A stretch of DNA of 64,000 nt from Psychroflexus tropicus DSM 15496. GTDB taxonomy: Bacteria > Bacteroidota > Bacteroidia > Flavobacteriales > Flavobacteriaceae. The first letter of the stretch is position 1. Every line of letters starts with the position of its first letter. The position numbers and the translations under genes were made by a program. Shown piece by piece: positions 1 through 9,319 of this stretch. The stretch spans positions 682,001-746,000 of the forward strand of contig NZ_KB905342.1 in NCBI RefSeq assembly GCF_000378765.1. The letters run 5' to 3'. The notes under the pieces were generated by a model. It did not search any database, was not told the DNA's origin, and was given only the letters and a program-made list of their open reading frames with translations.

Positions 1-1
1 G

Positions 2-1000
2 CAGATCTCAAAAATCTTCAAATTATCACAGCCTATTGAAAGTGATGATTCTCAAATTGCGAACAATAAAGACAACCAAAAGCAGGGAAAAATGTTTCTC
101 GTTTTCACTGTCTTTTTATATGGATTGATGATTTATTCCTTTTGGGAACTTAGTAAATTCTATGCACCAGGAGCATCAGCTCATTCTGAAGATTACGATC
201 AATTGTTCTTTATTTCCCTCGGTTTAATCATGTTTGTTCAGGTAATTATCCAATTCCTGATTCACTGGTTTGCTTACAAATACAGAGGAAAAGAAGGTCA
301 AAAGGCGCTTTTCTATGCCGATAATGATAAGTTAGAATTCATTTGGACAATTATTCCTGTTATTACCCTTGCCGCCTTAATCATTTACGGATTATTTAGC
401 TGGTCTGAAATTATGAATGTAGAAGAAACGGAGGATACTTTGGTAGTAGAAATTTACGCTTACCAGTTTGACTGGAGAGCACGATATTCTGGTTCAGATA
501 AGACTTTAGGAGAAGCTAATGTTAGATTCATAGAAGGGGTTAATCAACTGGGCCTTAACGAGTCAGATCCTTACGCTCAGGATGATATTATTACCTCAGA
601 GTTACATCTTCCTGTAGATAGACCTGTGTTATTCAAGTTTAGATCTCAGGATGTACTTCATTCAGCTTATTTTCCATTTTTCAGGTCTCAGATGAATGTT
701 GTACCAGGTATGACCACTCAGTTCGGGTTCACACCTACAACAACTTCTAAAGAAATCCGAAATAGCGAATACATGGTTGAAAAAGTTCGTAATATCAACG
801 AAATTCGTAAAAACAACGATAATTTAGGTCCTGACGAGAAAAGTTATGAGTTTGAGTATTATTTACTTTGTAACAAGATATGTGGAGTTTCGCACTACAA
901 TATGCAAATGAAAATAGTAGTTGAAACTGAAGAAGAATATCAAAAATGGATTAATGAGCAGCAAACCTTTGGAGAATTAACTGCTCAATCACAAAATTAA
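2..1000 (+). CDS. coxB: cytochrome c oxidase subunit II, 5'-truncated by the window edge
   Basis: Subunit II of an aa3-type cytochrome c oxidase; it takes electrons from cytochrome c at the CuA centre and passes them to subunit I. The C-terminal cupredoxin domain carries the CuA ligands: a histidine in the DVLHSAYFP segment, then CNKICGVSHYNM, giving the Cys-x3-Cys-x3-His-x2-Met pattern. At least three membrane segments precede it. The first ATG in the window is at 92, but the same frame is open from base 2 through an Asp/Asn-rich stretch ending KQGK. In flavobacterial subunits II this linker follows an extra N-terminal helix, so I read the true start as lying left of the window. It lies 22 bp before coxA and is probably co-transcribed with it. 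Confidence 0.95.
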   Translation, partial: QISKIFKLSQPIESDDSQIANNKDNQKQGKMFLVFTVFLYGLMIYSFWELSKFYAPGASAHSEDYDQLFFISLGLIMFVQVIIQFLIHWFAYKYRGKEGQKALFYADNDKLEFIWTIIPVITLAALIIYGLFSWSEIMNVEETEDTLVVEIYAYQFDWRARYSGSDKTLGEANVRFIEGVNQLGLNESDPYAQDDIITSELHLPVDRPVLFKFRSQDVLHSAYFPFFRSQMNVVPGMTTQFGFTPTTTSKEIRNSEYMVEKVRNINEIRKNNDNLGPDEKSYEFEYYLLCNKICGVSHYNMQMKIVVETEEEYQKWINEQQTFGELTAQSQN

Positions 1001-1022
1001 TATTAAATAAATAGAAATATAT

Positions 1023-2843
1023 ATGTCAGTAGCTGCACAACCACTTGCTAACGATCATGCACACGAGGAAGGTCACCACGAGCCAACTTTCATAGAGAAG
1101 TACATATTCAGTACAGATCATAAAATGATCGCTAAACAGTACCTCATAACAGGCCTTATTATGGGCTTTATAGGTATTGCCATGTCGATGCTTATGAGAC
1201 TTCAATTAGCTTGGCCTAATGAAACCTTTTGGATTTACGAAGTTCTTTTAGGTAAGTTTGGAGAAGATGGTGTTATGGATCCAAGCATTTACTTAGCACT
1301 TTCTACCATTCATGGTACCATTATGATCTTTTATGTATTGACAGCTGGATTGAGTGGTACTTTCAGTAACCTGCTTATTCCGCTTCAAATTGGAGCGCGA
1401 GATATGGCATCCGGATTTATGAACATGCTTTCATATTGGTTGTTCGCCATCTCATGTGTCGTTATTGTTTCATCCTTTTTTGTTGAAGCAGGACCTGCAT
1501 CCTCAGGATGGACGGTTTATCCACCATTGAGTGCTCTTCCACAAGCAATTGGTGGTTCTGGATTAGGAATGACATTATGGTTAGTAGCCATAACTATCTT
1601 TGTTGCATCATCACTTCTTGGTTCCCTAAACTATATTGTAACTGTTCTTAACCTTAGAACTCAGGGAATGACCATGACTAGATTACCACTTACCATTTGG
1701 GCATTTTTTGTGACTGCTATTATTGGAGTGGTTTCATTTCCAGTATTGCTTGCAGCTGGTTTGTTATTATTGATGGACAGAAGTTTTGGAACTTCTTTCT
1801 TCTTAAGTGATATTTACATTCAGGGAGAGGTACTTTCTTACCAAGGTGGGTCTCCTGTTTTATATGAACACTTATTCTGGTTCCTAGGTCACCCAGAGGT
1901 ATATATTGTATTACTACCTGCTCTGGGAATCACTTCAGAAATCATTGCCACGAACTCCAGAAAACCAATTTTTGGTTATAGAGCGATGATCGCTTCTATT
2001 TTAGCTATTGCTTTCTTATCTACAGTAGTTTGGGGTCACCATATGTTTGTCTCTGGTATGAATCCATTCTTGGGTTCTGTGTTTACATTTACAACATTAT
2101 TGATTGCAATACCATCTGGCGTAAAAGCATTTAACTATATTACCACACTTTGGAAAGGTAATCTTCAGCTTAACCCTGGGATGTTATTTTCTATAGGATT
2201 AGTCTCTACTTTTGTTACTGGTGGACTAACGGGGATTATATTAGGAGATAGTACATTAGATATTAATGTTCATGACACATATTTTGTTATTGCTCACTTC
2301 CACTTGGTGATGGGTATTTCAGCCTTATACGGATTATTTGCAGGTATTTACCACTGGTTCCCTAAGATGTTTGGACGAATGATGAATAAGAACCTTGGTT
2401 ACGTTCACTTTTGGATTACTGCTATTGGTGCTTATGGTATATTCTTCCCAATGCACTTTATCGGTATGGCAGGCTTGCCAAGACGTTACTATAAGTTTAC
2501 AGAATTTCCATATTTTGATGACTTAGCAGATACAAACATTTTGATTTCCGTATTCGCTTTCATCACAGCAGGAGCCCAATTGTTCTTTGTCTATAACTTT
2601 ATTCACTCGATTTTCTACGGAAAGAAAGCTGAAAGAAACCCATGGAGATCTACAACATTAGAATGGACAACACCTGTGGAGCATATTCATGGTAACTGGC
2701 CAGGTGAGATTCCGAAAGTTTACAGATGGTCTTATGACTACAGTAAAATGAATAAAGAAGATACAGATTATATTATTCCAGGTCAGGATTACGTTCCACA
2801 AAACGTACCTATTCAAGAGAATGAAGAAGAGATGAATGAATAA
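1023..2843 (+). CDS. coxA: cytochrome c oxidase subunit I
   Basis: Catalytic heme-copper subunit of the terminal oxidase, reducing O2 to water and pumping protons across the inner membrane. The 606-residue protein shows about twelve membrane segments and every expected ligand: the low-spin heme histidine in STIHGT (about residue 96), CuB His and the cross-linked Tyr in GHPEVY (about 290-294), the CuB pair in WGHHMF (about 339-340), and the two heme histidines in IAHFHL (about 425 and 427). The His/Glu-rich N-terminus is soluble. The start ATG lies 22 bp after coxB. A hairpin with a T run follows, so this is the last gene of its operon. Heme synthesis and subunits III and IV are encoded 17 kb downstream. 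Confidence 0.97.
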   Translation: MSVAAQPLANDHAHEEGHHEPTFIEKYIFSTDHKMIAKQYLITGLIMGFIGIAMSMLMRLQLAWPNETFWIYEVLLGKFGEDGVMDPSIYLALSTIHGTIMIFYVLTAGLSGTFSNLLIPLQIGARDMASGFMNMLSYWLFAISCVVIVSSFFVEAGPASSGWTVYPPLSALPQAIGGSGLGMTLWLVAITIFVASSLLGSLNYIVTVLNLRTQGMTMTRLPLTIWAFFVTAIIGVVSFPVLLAAGLLLLMDRSFGTSFFLSDIYIQGEVLSYQGGSPVLYEHLFWFLGHPEVYIVLLPALGITSEIIATNSRKPIFGYRAMIASILAIAFLSTVVWGHHMFVSGMNPFLGSVFTFTTLLIAIPSGVKAFNYITTLWKGNLQLNPGMLFSIGLVSTFVTGGLTGIILGDSTLDINVHDTYFVIAHFHLVMGISALYGLFAGIYHWFPKMFGRMMNKNLGYVHFWITAIGAYGIFFPMHFIGMAGLPRRYYKFTEFPYFDDLADTNILISVFAFITAGAQLFFVYNFIHSIFYGKKAERNPWRSTTLEWTTPVEHIHGNWPGEIPKVYRWSYDYSKMNKEDTDYIIPGQDYVPQNVPIQENEEEMNE

Positions 2844-2865
2844 TTCGTCACTCTAATACCAGAAG

Positions 2866-2897
2866 CCTCCATGTATTGATTTCTTGGGGGCTTTTTT
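2866..2897 (+). terminator. Rho-independent terminator after coxA
   Basis: An AAGCCTCC arm (from 2863) pairs with GGGGGCTT (2886-2893) across a short loop and runs into six T. It ends the cox operon just before the ruvB promoter. Confidence 0.6.
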
Positions 2898-2900
2898 ATT

Positions 2901-2908
2901 TATATTTG
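2901..2908 (+). promoter_or_regulatory. TAnnTTTG -7 box for ruvB
   Basis: TATATTTG matches the Bacteroidota -7 consensus. It ends 5 bp before the ATG at 2914, so the mRNA would be leaderless or nearly so. A TTG at 2876-2878 is a possible -33 element, though the spacing is slightly long. The box rules out the upstream TTG at 2884 as the ruvB start. Confidence 0.6.
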
Positions 2909-2913
2909 TTATC

Positions 2914-3936
2914 ATGAATGAAAACTTAGATGCTTCCAGAGATCAGTTATCTCATCAAGATCAAGAAGTAGAGAGGGCGCTTAGGCCTTTATCTTTTGAT
3001 GATTTTGCGGGTCAGTCTCATGTTTTAGAGAACCTACAGGTCTTTGTGAAAGCAGCAAATTTAAGGGGAGAAGCCCTGGACCATACTTTATTTCATGGTC
3101 CACCTGGTTTAGGTAAAACCACATTGGCTCATATTCTTGCTAATGAATTGGAAACGGGAATTAAAATTACCTCTGGACCTGTCATCGACAAACCAGGTGA
3201 TCTGGCAGGCTTATTAACGAATCTCGAACCAAGAGACGTGCTTTTTATCGATGAAATCCATAGGTTGAGTTCAGTTGTCGAAGAATACTTGTATTCTGCC
3301 ATGGAAGATTTTAAGATCGATATCATGATCGAGACTGGTCCAAATGCCAGAAGTGTGGAAATCAATCTTAATCCTTTTACTCTTGTTGGAGCAACAACCC
3401 GATCAGGTTTATTAACCGCTCCCATGCGTGCCCGTTTCGGTATTTCCAGCCGATTGGAATACTATACTACTGAGTTGTTGAGCGATATTATTCTAAGAAG
3501 TGCATCAATTTTAGACGTTCCTATCACGAATGAAGCTGCTATTGAAATCGCAGGAAGAAGTCGAGGAACTCCCCGTATAGCTAATGCGCTTCTAAGACGA
3601 GTTAGAGACTTTGCCCAAATCAAAGGTAATGGTAAAATTGACATTGAAATTTCTAAGTATAGTCTTAAAGCCTTAAATGTGGATGCCTTTGGATTAGACG
3701 ATATGGATAATAAAATACTGCTAACCATCATTGATAAATTTAAAGGAGGTCCTGTGGGGTTAACAACTCTGGCTACAGCAGTTAGTGAAAATGCTGAAAC
3801 CATCGAAGAGGTTTACGAACCTTTTCTAATACAGAAGGGTTTTATCAATCGTACCCCTCGAGGTAGAGAAGTCACAGAGTCTGCTTACAAACACCTTGGT
3901 AAGCTTAGAGAAAGTAAACAAGGGGGTTTATTTTAA
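2914..3936 (+). CDS. ruvB: Holliday junction branch migration helicase RuvB
   Basis: AAA+ motor that, with RuvA, drives branch migration of Holliday junctions. The 340-residue protein has Walker [10 protein letters not shown], Walker B LFIDEIHR, the sensor segment GATTRSG with the arginine finger region MRARFG, and a C-terminal winged helix ending near [10 protein letters not shown]. The frame is open from a TTG at 2884, but that codon lies in the terminator stem and before the -7 box, so I chose the ATG at 2914, giving the usual start MNENLDAS. ruvA lies 5 kb downstream, separated by P450, queG and maeB. No ruvC is visible in the window. The P450 gene starts 9 bp later and may share the transcript. 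Confidence 0.97.
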   Translation: MNENLDASRDQLSHQDQEVERALRPLSFDDFAGQSHVLENLQVFVKAANLRGEALDHTLFHGPPGLGKTTLAHILANELETGIKITSGPVIDKPGDLAGLLTNLEPRDVLFIDEIHRLSSVVEEYLYSAMEDFKIDIMIETGPNARSVEINLNPFTLVGATTRSGLLTAPMRARFGISSRLEYYTTELLSDIILRSASILDVPITNEAAIEIAGRSRGTPRIANALLRRVRDFAQIKGNGKIDIEISKYSLKALNVDAFGLDDMDNKILLTIIDKFKGGPVGLTTLATAVSENAETIEEVYEPFLIQKGFINRTPRGREVTESAYKHLGKLRESKQGGLF

Positions 3937-3945
3937 AAACATTTT

Positions 3946-5271
3946 ATGCCTAGCTTAAAACAATTTCCAGAAGTTCCTTCCATAGATTTCTTTATTCATG
4001 CGGGAGGGATTTTAAAAAATCCACTACCTTTTCATAGGAAAAACTTTGAGAAGCTCGGGGATACTTTTCGCCTAAACTTGGGCTTCGGAAATTCTGTGGT
4101 TTTTTCCAGAGATCCTGACTTTGCTATTTATGCCCTTAGAGATAATCAGAAGAACTTCAGGAAAACCGAAATACAGACCAAAGATCTCGCTAAATATGTT
4201 GGTCACGGATTATTGACTTCAGAGGGAGATAGCTGGAAAGCTCAACGTAAACTGATTCAGCCTGCTTTTCACAGAAAAAACTTGTACACCCTTTTAAACC
4301 TGATGGTTGAAGCTATTGATAAAGAGCTGCAGCGCATTGAGGTGGATAAGACCATAGATATCTTTCCAATTTTTAACGATTTGGCGTTTAAGGTCGTTGT
4401 AAAAAGTCTTTTTGGAGATGCTATAAATTCTAAAGAGATTTCCAGATTACAACATATTACAGAAGAAACTCAAAAAATGTTGGTGAAAGAACTTCGCCAG
4501 CCTTACAAAAAATGGTGGTTTTTATTAAGTGGAGAACTCAAACGAAATCTACAACTAAGTCAGGATGCCAGAGAGCTTCTATCTGGAATTATAAAAAGAA
4601 GACAACAATCAACATCTAAAGGAAACGACCTTTTAGATATGTTGATGGCTCTTACAGATAAGGAAGGGTCCAAGATGAATGAAGAGCAGTTAATAGATGA
4701 GATATTGATATTGTTTATTGCGGGTCATGAAACAACTTCGAATGCTCTCTCCTTCACTGTTCAATTAATAGGGCAAAACCAAAACGTTCAGGATGACTTG
4801 TATTCTGAAATTCAAAAACTTAAAGGTAAATCGTATTTTGAGGTCCTTAAAGAGAGTGAGTTTACTCAGCATGTTATCGAAGAGTCGATGCGTCTATTTC
4901 CACCGGTGTATTTTATCGATCGACAGAACATCAAAGCTGATGAATTTAAAGGCTTTGAAATTCCAGAAAATACAACCTTATTATTTTCAATTCATCAAAT
5001 TCATAGAAATAAAAAAAACTGGAAAGATCCAGCGCTTTTTAATCCTCATCGGTTCGCTGAAGATAGAAGCGTAAGTGATTTTTACTTTCCCTTTGGAGCT
5101 GGACCGCGTAAATGTATTGGCAATAATTTTGCGGTGTATGAAATTACTTTAGCCATACAGCAATTGCTGAAGAAGTTTAAGATTGAAGAGGCTAAACCTG
5201 AGATTGAAATACAGCCATTGATCAGTCTAAAACCTAAAAACGCCTTTGTGAAATTTTCAAAACGACAGTAA
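3946..5271 (+). CDS. cytochrome P450
   Basis: A soluble 441-residue heme-thiolate monooxygenase. Visible family motifs are the I-helix oxygen-binding motif AGHETTS (about residues 265-271), the K-helix ExxR in EESMR, and the heme-binding loop [12 protein letters not shown] with the proximal cysteine. No N-terminal membrane anchor is evident. The overall look is that of the CYP102-like or CYP4-like fatty-acid hydroxylase group common in flavobacteria, but the substrate cannot be read from sequence. No ferredoxin or ferredoxin reductase partner lies next to it. It starts 9 bp after ruvB and its stop is almost fused to queG, so it sits inside a ruvB-P450-queG transcription unit, a context that says little about function. 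Confidence 0.93.
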   Translation: MPSLKQFPEVPSIDFFIHAGGILKNPLPFHRKNFEKLGDTFRLNLGFGNSVVFSRDPDFAIYALRDNQKNFRKTEIQTKDLAKYVGHGLLTSEGDSWKAQRKLIQPAFHRKNLYTLLNLMVEAIDKELQRIEVDKTIDIFPIFNDLAFKVVVKSLFGDAINSKEISRLQHITEETQKMLVKELRQPYKKWWFLLSGELKRNLQLSQDARELLSGIIKRRQQSTSKGNDLLDMLMALTDKEGSKMNEEQLIDEILILFIAGHETTSNALSFTVQLIGQNQNVQDDLYSEIQKLKGKSYFEVLKESEFTQHVIEESMRLFPPVYFIDRQNIKADEFKGFEIPENTTLLFSIHQIHRNKKNWKDPALFNPHRFAEDRSVSDFYFPFGAGPRKCIGNNFAVYEITLAIQQLLKKFKIEEAKPEIEIQPLISLKPKNAFVKFSKRQ

Positions 5272-5272
5272 T

Positions 5273-6199
5273 ATTTCTTCTAAAGCAACTTACTCTGAGA
5301 TTATAAAAAACGAAGCCAGCCGACTTGGTTTTTTATCCTGTGGGATTTCTAAAGCTGAATTTCTTGAAGAAGAAGCTCCTCGTTTGGAAAATTGGTTAAA
5401 AGAAAATGCGCATGGAGAAATGCGCTATATGGAAAATCATTTTGACAAGCGTTTAGATCCCACCAAATTGGTAGAGGGCTCTAAGAGCGTCATTTCGTTA
5501 CTGTATAATTATTATCCTGAAGAAACACAAAAAGAAAATACTTATAAGGTAAGTAAATATGCCTACGGGAGAGATTATCATCATGTGATCAAAGGAAAAC
5601 TGAAAGAGCTGATGTACACGCTTCAGGATCAAATTGGAGACCTACACGGGAGAGCATTTGTAGATTCTGCACCAGTTTTAGAAAAAGCCTGGGCTGCTAA
5701 AAGCGGTTTAGGCTGGGTAGGAAAACATTCTAACTTGCTGTCCAAACAAACAGGGTCCTTTTACTTTATTGCAGAATTGATTTTAGATATCGATTTGGAG
5801 TACGATACACCCGTCACAGACCATTGTGGCTCCTGTACTAAATGTATTGACGCTTGCCCAACCGATGCGATTTATGAGCCCTATAAAGTCGATGGTAGCA
5901 AATGCATATCCTATTTTACGATTGAGCTCAAAAATGAAATTCCCAAAGGCTATGAAAATCAGTTTGAGGACTGGATGTTTGGCTGTGATATTTGCCAGGA
6001 CGTCTGTCCCTGGAACCGCTTCAGTAAACCTCACAATGAACCCCTTTTTAATCCACATCCAGATTTGCTTAGCTATGATAAACGAGACTGGGAAGAGATT
6101 ACCAAAGATGTATTTAATGATATTTTTAGAAAGTCTGCCGTAAAACGGACCAAGTTTGAAGGCTTAAAGCGCAATATGAAATATATTCAAGAGAGCTAG
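5273..6199 (+). CDS. queG: epoxyqueuosine reductase QueG, probable ATT start
   Basis: Cobalamin- and iron-sulfur-dependent reductase that converts epoxyqueuosine to queuosine in tRNA, the last step of the pathway. Two [4Fe-4S] motifs are visible: [12 protein letters not shown] and CDICQDVCP, with a further Cys in SKCISYF. The first conventional start in frame is a TTG at 5384, but it would cut off a conserved N-terminus ([19 protein letters not shown]) that is open and in frame back to the TGA at 5249. No ATG, GTG or TTG lies in that stretch. An ATT at 5273, just after the P450 stop, gives 308 residues, close to the family's usual length. I infer a rare start coupled to P450 termination. The function is certain; the start is not. 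Confidence 0.9.
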   Translation: MSSKATYSEIIKNEASRLGFLSCGISKAEFLEEEAPRLENWLKENAHGEMRYMENHFDKRLDPTKLVEGSKSVISLLYNYYPEETQKENTYKVSKYAYGRDYHHVIKGKLKELMYTLQDQIGDLHGRAFVDSAPVLEKAWAAKSGLGWVGKHSNLLSKQTGSFYFIAELILDIDLEYDTPVTDHCGSCTKCIDACPTDAIYEPYKVDGSKCISYFTIELKNEIPKGYENQFEDWMFGCDICQDVCPWNRFSKPHNEPLFNPHPDLLSYDKRDWEEITKDVFNDIFRKSAVKRTKFEGLKRNMKYIQES

Positions 6200-6301
6200 A
6201 GGACGGTATATTGATTATACAATTACATTTATTTTGAATATCTATATAGATTTACAATCTCAATAATAAGGCTTAACATTCTTCAAACTATTAATAAGGA
6301 T

Positions 6302-6309
6302 TACATTTG
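6302..6309 (+). promoter_or_regulatory. TAnnTTTG -7 box for maeB
   Basis: TACATTTG fits the Bacteroidota -7 consensus and lies 49 bp before the maeB ATG in an AT-rich 158 bp gap. Nothing else was recognised in the gap. Confidence 0.55.
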
Positions 6310-6357
6310 TAAATTCAGAAAATTACGTTTAAGGCCGTAATCATTAGTAATTATTTT

Positions 6358-8640
6358 ATGAGTACATCAAGAAAACGAAGAGAAGCTTTGGTATATCACG
6401 CTAAACCAAGGCCAGGAAAAATTGAAGTCGTTCCTACCAAAAAACACGCTTCACAACGAGATCTTGGATTAGCTTATTCTCCAGGAGTAGCCGAACCTTG
6501 TAAGGAAATCGAAAAAGATGTTCAAAACGCCTACAGGTATACCAATAAAGGTAATCTTGTCGCAGTCATTTCTAATGGAACTGCCGTTTTGGGTTTAGGT
6601 GACATTGGAGCAGAAGCCTCCAAGCCAGTGATGGAAGGTAAAGCCTTGTTGTTTAAAATCTTTGCAGATATAGATGTCTTTGATATTGAAGTGGATACTA
6701 AGGATGTCGATAAATTTATTGAAACCGTTAAAAATATTGCCCCTACTTTTGGAGGTATAAATCTTGAAGATATCAAGGCGCCAGAAGCTTTCGAAATTGA
6801 AGAGCGACTAAAAGTAGAATTGCCGATCCCTGTGATGCATGATGACCAGCATGGGACAGCTATTATTTCAGCAGCAGCTTTATTGAATGCACTCGAGCTG
6901 GCAGAAAAAAACATTGAGGATGTACAGATTGTAGTTTCCGGCGCAGGTTCAGCAGCCATAGCCTGCACAAAGTTATATGTCTTGCTAGGGGTGAAAAAAG
7001 AAAACATTTTGATGTTTGATAGTGAAGGAGTTGTAGATGTGAATAGAAAGGACTTATCTACCAAACAGATCGAATTCGCCACCTCCCGAAAAATCAAAGA
7101 CATGAATGAAGGCATAGAAAATGCAGATGTCTTTCTTGGGCTTTCTGTTGGAGGAGTCCTGAAACCAGAAATGCTGTCTAAAATGGCAGATAACCCAATA
7201 GTCTTTGCGATGGCTAATCCAGATCCTGAAATTGACTACGATGTCGCTAAAAAGACACGTGAAGACGTTATTATGGCTACGGGGAGAACAGATTATCCCA
7301 ACCAGGTTAATAACGTGCTAGGCTTTCCTTATATTTTTAGGGGTTCCTTAGATGTGAGGGCCACCCAAATTAACGAAGAAATGAAAATGGCGGCTGTAAA
7401 GGCTTTAGCCAGATTAGCCAAAGAGCCAGTTCCAGAACAGGTCAATATTGCTTATGCAGAAACACGTCTAAATTACGGTAGAGATTATATTATTCCTAAA
7501 CCTTTTGATCCCAGACTTATTTCTGAAATACCACCAGCTGTAGCTAAAGCTGCCATGGACTCAGGAGTCGCTCAAAATCCAATAACTGATTGGGAGGCTT
7601 ACAGAGAGGAATTACTGGAGCGCATGGGTAGCGAAGATAAAATCACTCGCTTGCTCATGAACCGAGCTAAACAGGATCCCAAACGAATCGTATATGCTGA
7701 AGCTGATCACTTGGATGTGCTAAAAGCGGCACAAATCGTATACGATGAAAAAATAGCGACTCCAATTTTACTGGGAAGACGCGATGTCATATTGGAATTG
7801 ATGTCTGAGATTGAATTTGACGTAGAAGACATTACGATCATCGATCCCAAATCGGATGAAGAAAAAGAGCAAAGGCATAAATACGCAGAAGCCCTTTGGA
7901 AAAAAAGGAGCCGAAAAGGAGTGACCTTTTACGATGCTAAAAAAATGATTCGAGAGCGAAATTATTTTGCAGCGATGATGGTAGAAAATGGGGATGCGGA
8001 TGCGATGTTGTCTGGGTATTCACGCGCTTATCCTGCAGTGCTTAAGCCTATATTGGAGTTGATTGGCAAAGAGAGCGGTGTTACTAACGTGGCTGCTACC
8101 AATTTGATGAATTCCAAGCGAGGCCCAATTTTTATTAGCGATACGTCAATAAACATCAATCCAGATGCAGATGTATTGGCTAAAATCGCACAGATGACGG
8201 CTAAGACGGTTAAGATGTTCGGTATAGAGCCTGTTATGGCCATGGCCTCTTATTCCAATTTTGGATCTTCAAAAAACCCTAATGCTTCCAAAGTAAAGGA
8301 TGCGGTGGATTATCTTCACAAGAATTTTCCTGATATAGCTGTGGATGGTGAATTGCAAATCGATTTTGCACTCAACAAACAAATGCGAATGGATAAATTT
8401 CCGTTTTCAAAATTGAATGGTAAGAAAGTCAATACGCTCATTTATCCAAATCTAGATTCTGCCAACAGCACCTATAAACTCATGAAGGAGATGAACAGTG
8501 CGGGATCGATTGGTCCTATATTGATGGGACTCAACAAGCCCGCACATGTGTTTCAGCTAGGAGCAAGCGTGGATGAAATGGTAAATATGTCTGCAGTAGC
8601 TGTAGTAGATGCACAGCAAAAAAGCAAACGTAAACTCTGA
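6358..8640 (+). CDS. maeB: NADP-dependent malic enzyme fused to a phosphotransacetylase-like domain
   Basis: Oxidatively decarboxylates malate to pyruvate with reduction of NAD(P). The 760-residue protein is the long MaeB type: residues 1 to about 430 are the malic enzyme (YSPGVAEPC, the HDDQHGTA catalytic segment, the dinucleotide loop VVSGAGSAAIA), and about 430 to 760 is a phosphotransacetylase-like domain (VYAEADHLDVLKA, ANLMNSKRGP region, final LGASVDEMVNMSAVA). In known long MaeB enzymes this domain is regulatory rather than catalytic, responding to acetyl-CoA-type effectors. It has its own -7 box and stands alone between queG and ruvA. The start ATG gives the common MSTSRKRREALVYH beginning. 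Confidence 0.96.
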   Translation: MSTSRKRREALVYHAKPRPGKIEVVPTKKHASQRDLGLAYSPGVAEPCKEIEKDVQNAYRYTNKGNLVAVISNGTAVLGLGDIGAEASKPVMEGKALLFKIFADIDVFDIEVDTKDVDKFIETVKNIAPTFGGINLEDIKAPEAFEIEERLKVELPIPVMHDDQHGTAIISAAALLNALELAEKNIEDVQIVVSGAGSAAIACTKLYVLLGVKKENILMFDSEGVVDVNRKDLSTKQIEFATSRKIKDMNEGIENADVFLGLSVGGVLKPEMLSKMADNPIVFAMANPDPEIDYDVAKKTREDVIMATGRTDYPNQVNNVLGFPYIFRGSLDVRATQINEEMKMAAVKALARLAKEPVPEQVNIAYAETRLNYGRDYIIPKPFDPRLISEIPPAVAKAAMDSGVAQNPITDWEAYREELLERMGSEDKITRLLMNRAKQDPKRIVYAEADHLDVLKAAQIVYDEKIATPILLGRRDVILELMSEIEFDVEDITIIDPKSDEEKEQRHKYAEALWKKRSRKGVTFYDAKKMIRERNYFAAMMVENGDADAMLSGYSRAYPAVLKPILELIGKESGVTNVAATNLMNSKRGPIFISDTSININPDADVLAKIAQMTAKTVKMFGIEPVMAMASYSNFGSSKNPNASKVKDAVDYLHKNFPDIAVDGELQIDFALNKQMRMDKFPFSKLNGKKVNTLIYPNLDSANSTYKLMKEMNSAGSIGPILMGLNKPAHVFQLGASVDEMVNMSAVAVVDAQQKSKRKL

Positions 8641-8704
8641 AACAGCTTCATTATCAAACGCTTATAAATAGAAGGTTTGAAATAGATTCTTAACTTAATT
8701 TTAT

Positions 8705-8712
8705 TACATTTG
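8705..8712 (+). promoter_or_regulatory. TAnnTTTG -7 box for ruvA-sprA
   Basis: TACATTTG lies 20 bp before the ruvA ATG. It is the only clear promoter ahead of sprA, so ruvA and sprA probably share it. Confidence 0.6.
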
Positions 8713-8732
8713 GTTGCTAAATTTAAGTTAAG

Positions 8733-9314
8733 ATGATTACTCAGCTTCGAGGAAGACTTTTAGAAAAAAATCCAACTCATATTGTCATAGATTGTAATGG
8801 GATAGGGTATGAAGTAAACATTTCACTTCATACCTTTTCTCGTTTAAAAGATGAGGAGCTTGTTACTGTTTTTACTCATCTTCAGGTAAAAGAGGATTCT
8901 CATACCTTATATGGATTTAAGGATAAGGAAGAACGGCTAGTGTTCCGCCAACTACTTTCAGTTTCTGGAATTGGGGCAAGCACCGCTAGAATAATGCTCT
9001 CTTCATTAACCCCAGAACAGGTTATTGAAGCGATTTCTATAGAAGATACCGACACTATTCAAAGCGTGAAAGGGATTGGTAAAAAAACAGCCCAGCGTGT
9101 CATTTTAGATCTAAAAGATAAGATTCAAAAAACGGAAGCTCTAACTGAGATCGTATCCTCATCAAGCAACGCTCATAAGGAGGAAGCCTTGTCTGCTCTA
9201 GAAACTTTAGGATATACGAGAAAACAATCTGGAAAAATAATATCCAAAATTTGTAATAATAATCCAAATGCAAGCGTTGAAGAGATAATCAAACTCGCCT
9301 TAAAAAATCTATAA
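8733..9314 (+). CDS. ruvA: Holliday junction binding protein RuvA
   Basis: Tetrameric junction-binding partner of RuvB. The 193-residue protein has the usual three parts: an N-terminal OB fold (MITQLRGRLLEK...), two helix-hairpin-helix motifs (VSGIGASTARIML and VKGIGKKTAQRVI), and a C-terminal RuvB-contacting domain ending NASVEEIIKLALKNL. The length is normal. sprA starts only 5 bp after the stop, which implies co-transcription of a DNA-repair gene with a large secretion gene. I see no regulatory reason for that pairing; it looks like conserved flavobacterial gene order. Confidence 0.97.
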   Translation: MITQLRGRLLEKNPTHIVIDCNGIGYEVNISLHTFSRLKDEELVTVFTHLQVKEDSHTLYGFKDKEERLVFRQLLSVSGIGASTARIMLSSLTPEQVIEAISIEDTDTIQSVKGIGKKTAQRVILDLKDKIQKTEALTEIVSSSSNAHKEEALSALETLGYTRKQSGKIISKICNNNPNASVEEIIKLALKNL

Positions 9315-9319
9315 AACTC

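Noticed and set aside
6531-7115. Open frame of 194 codons on the minus strand inside maeB
   Set aside because: It is antisense to the well-conserved malic enzyme core, its translation has no recognisable domain, and its residue make-up is that of a shadow frame.
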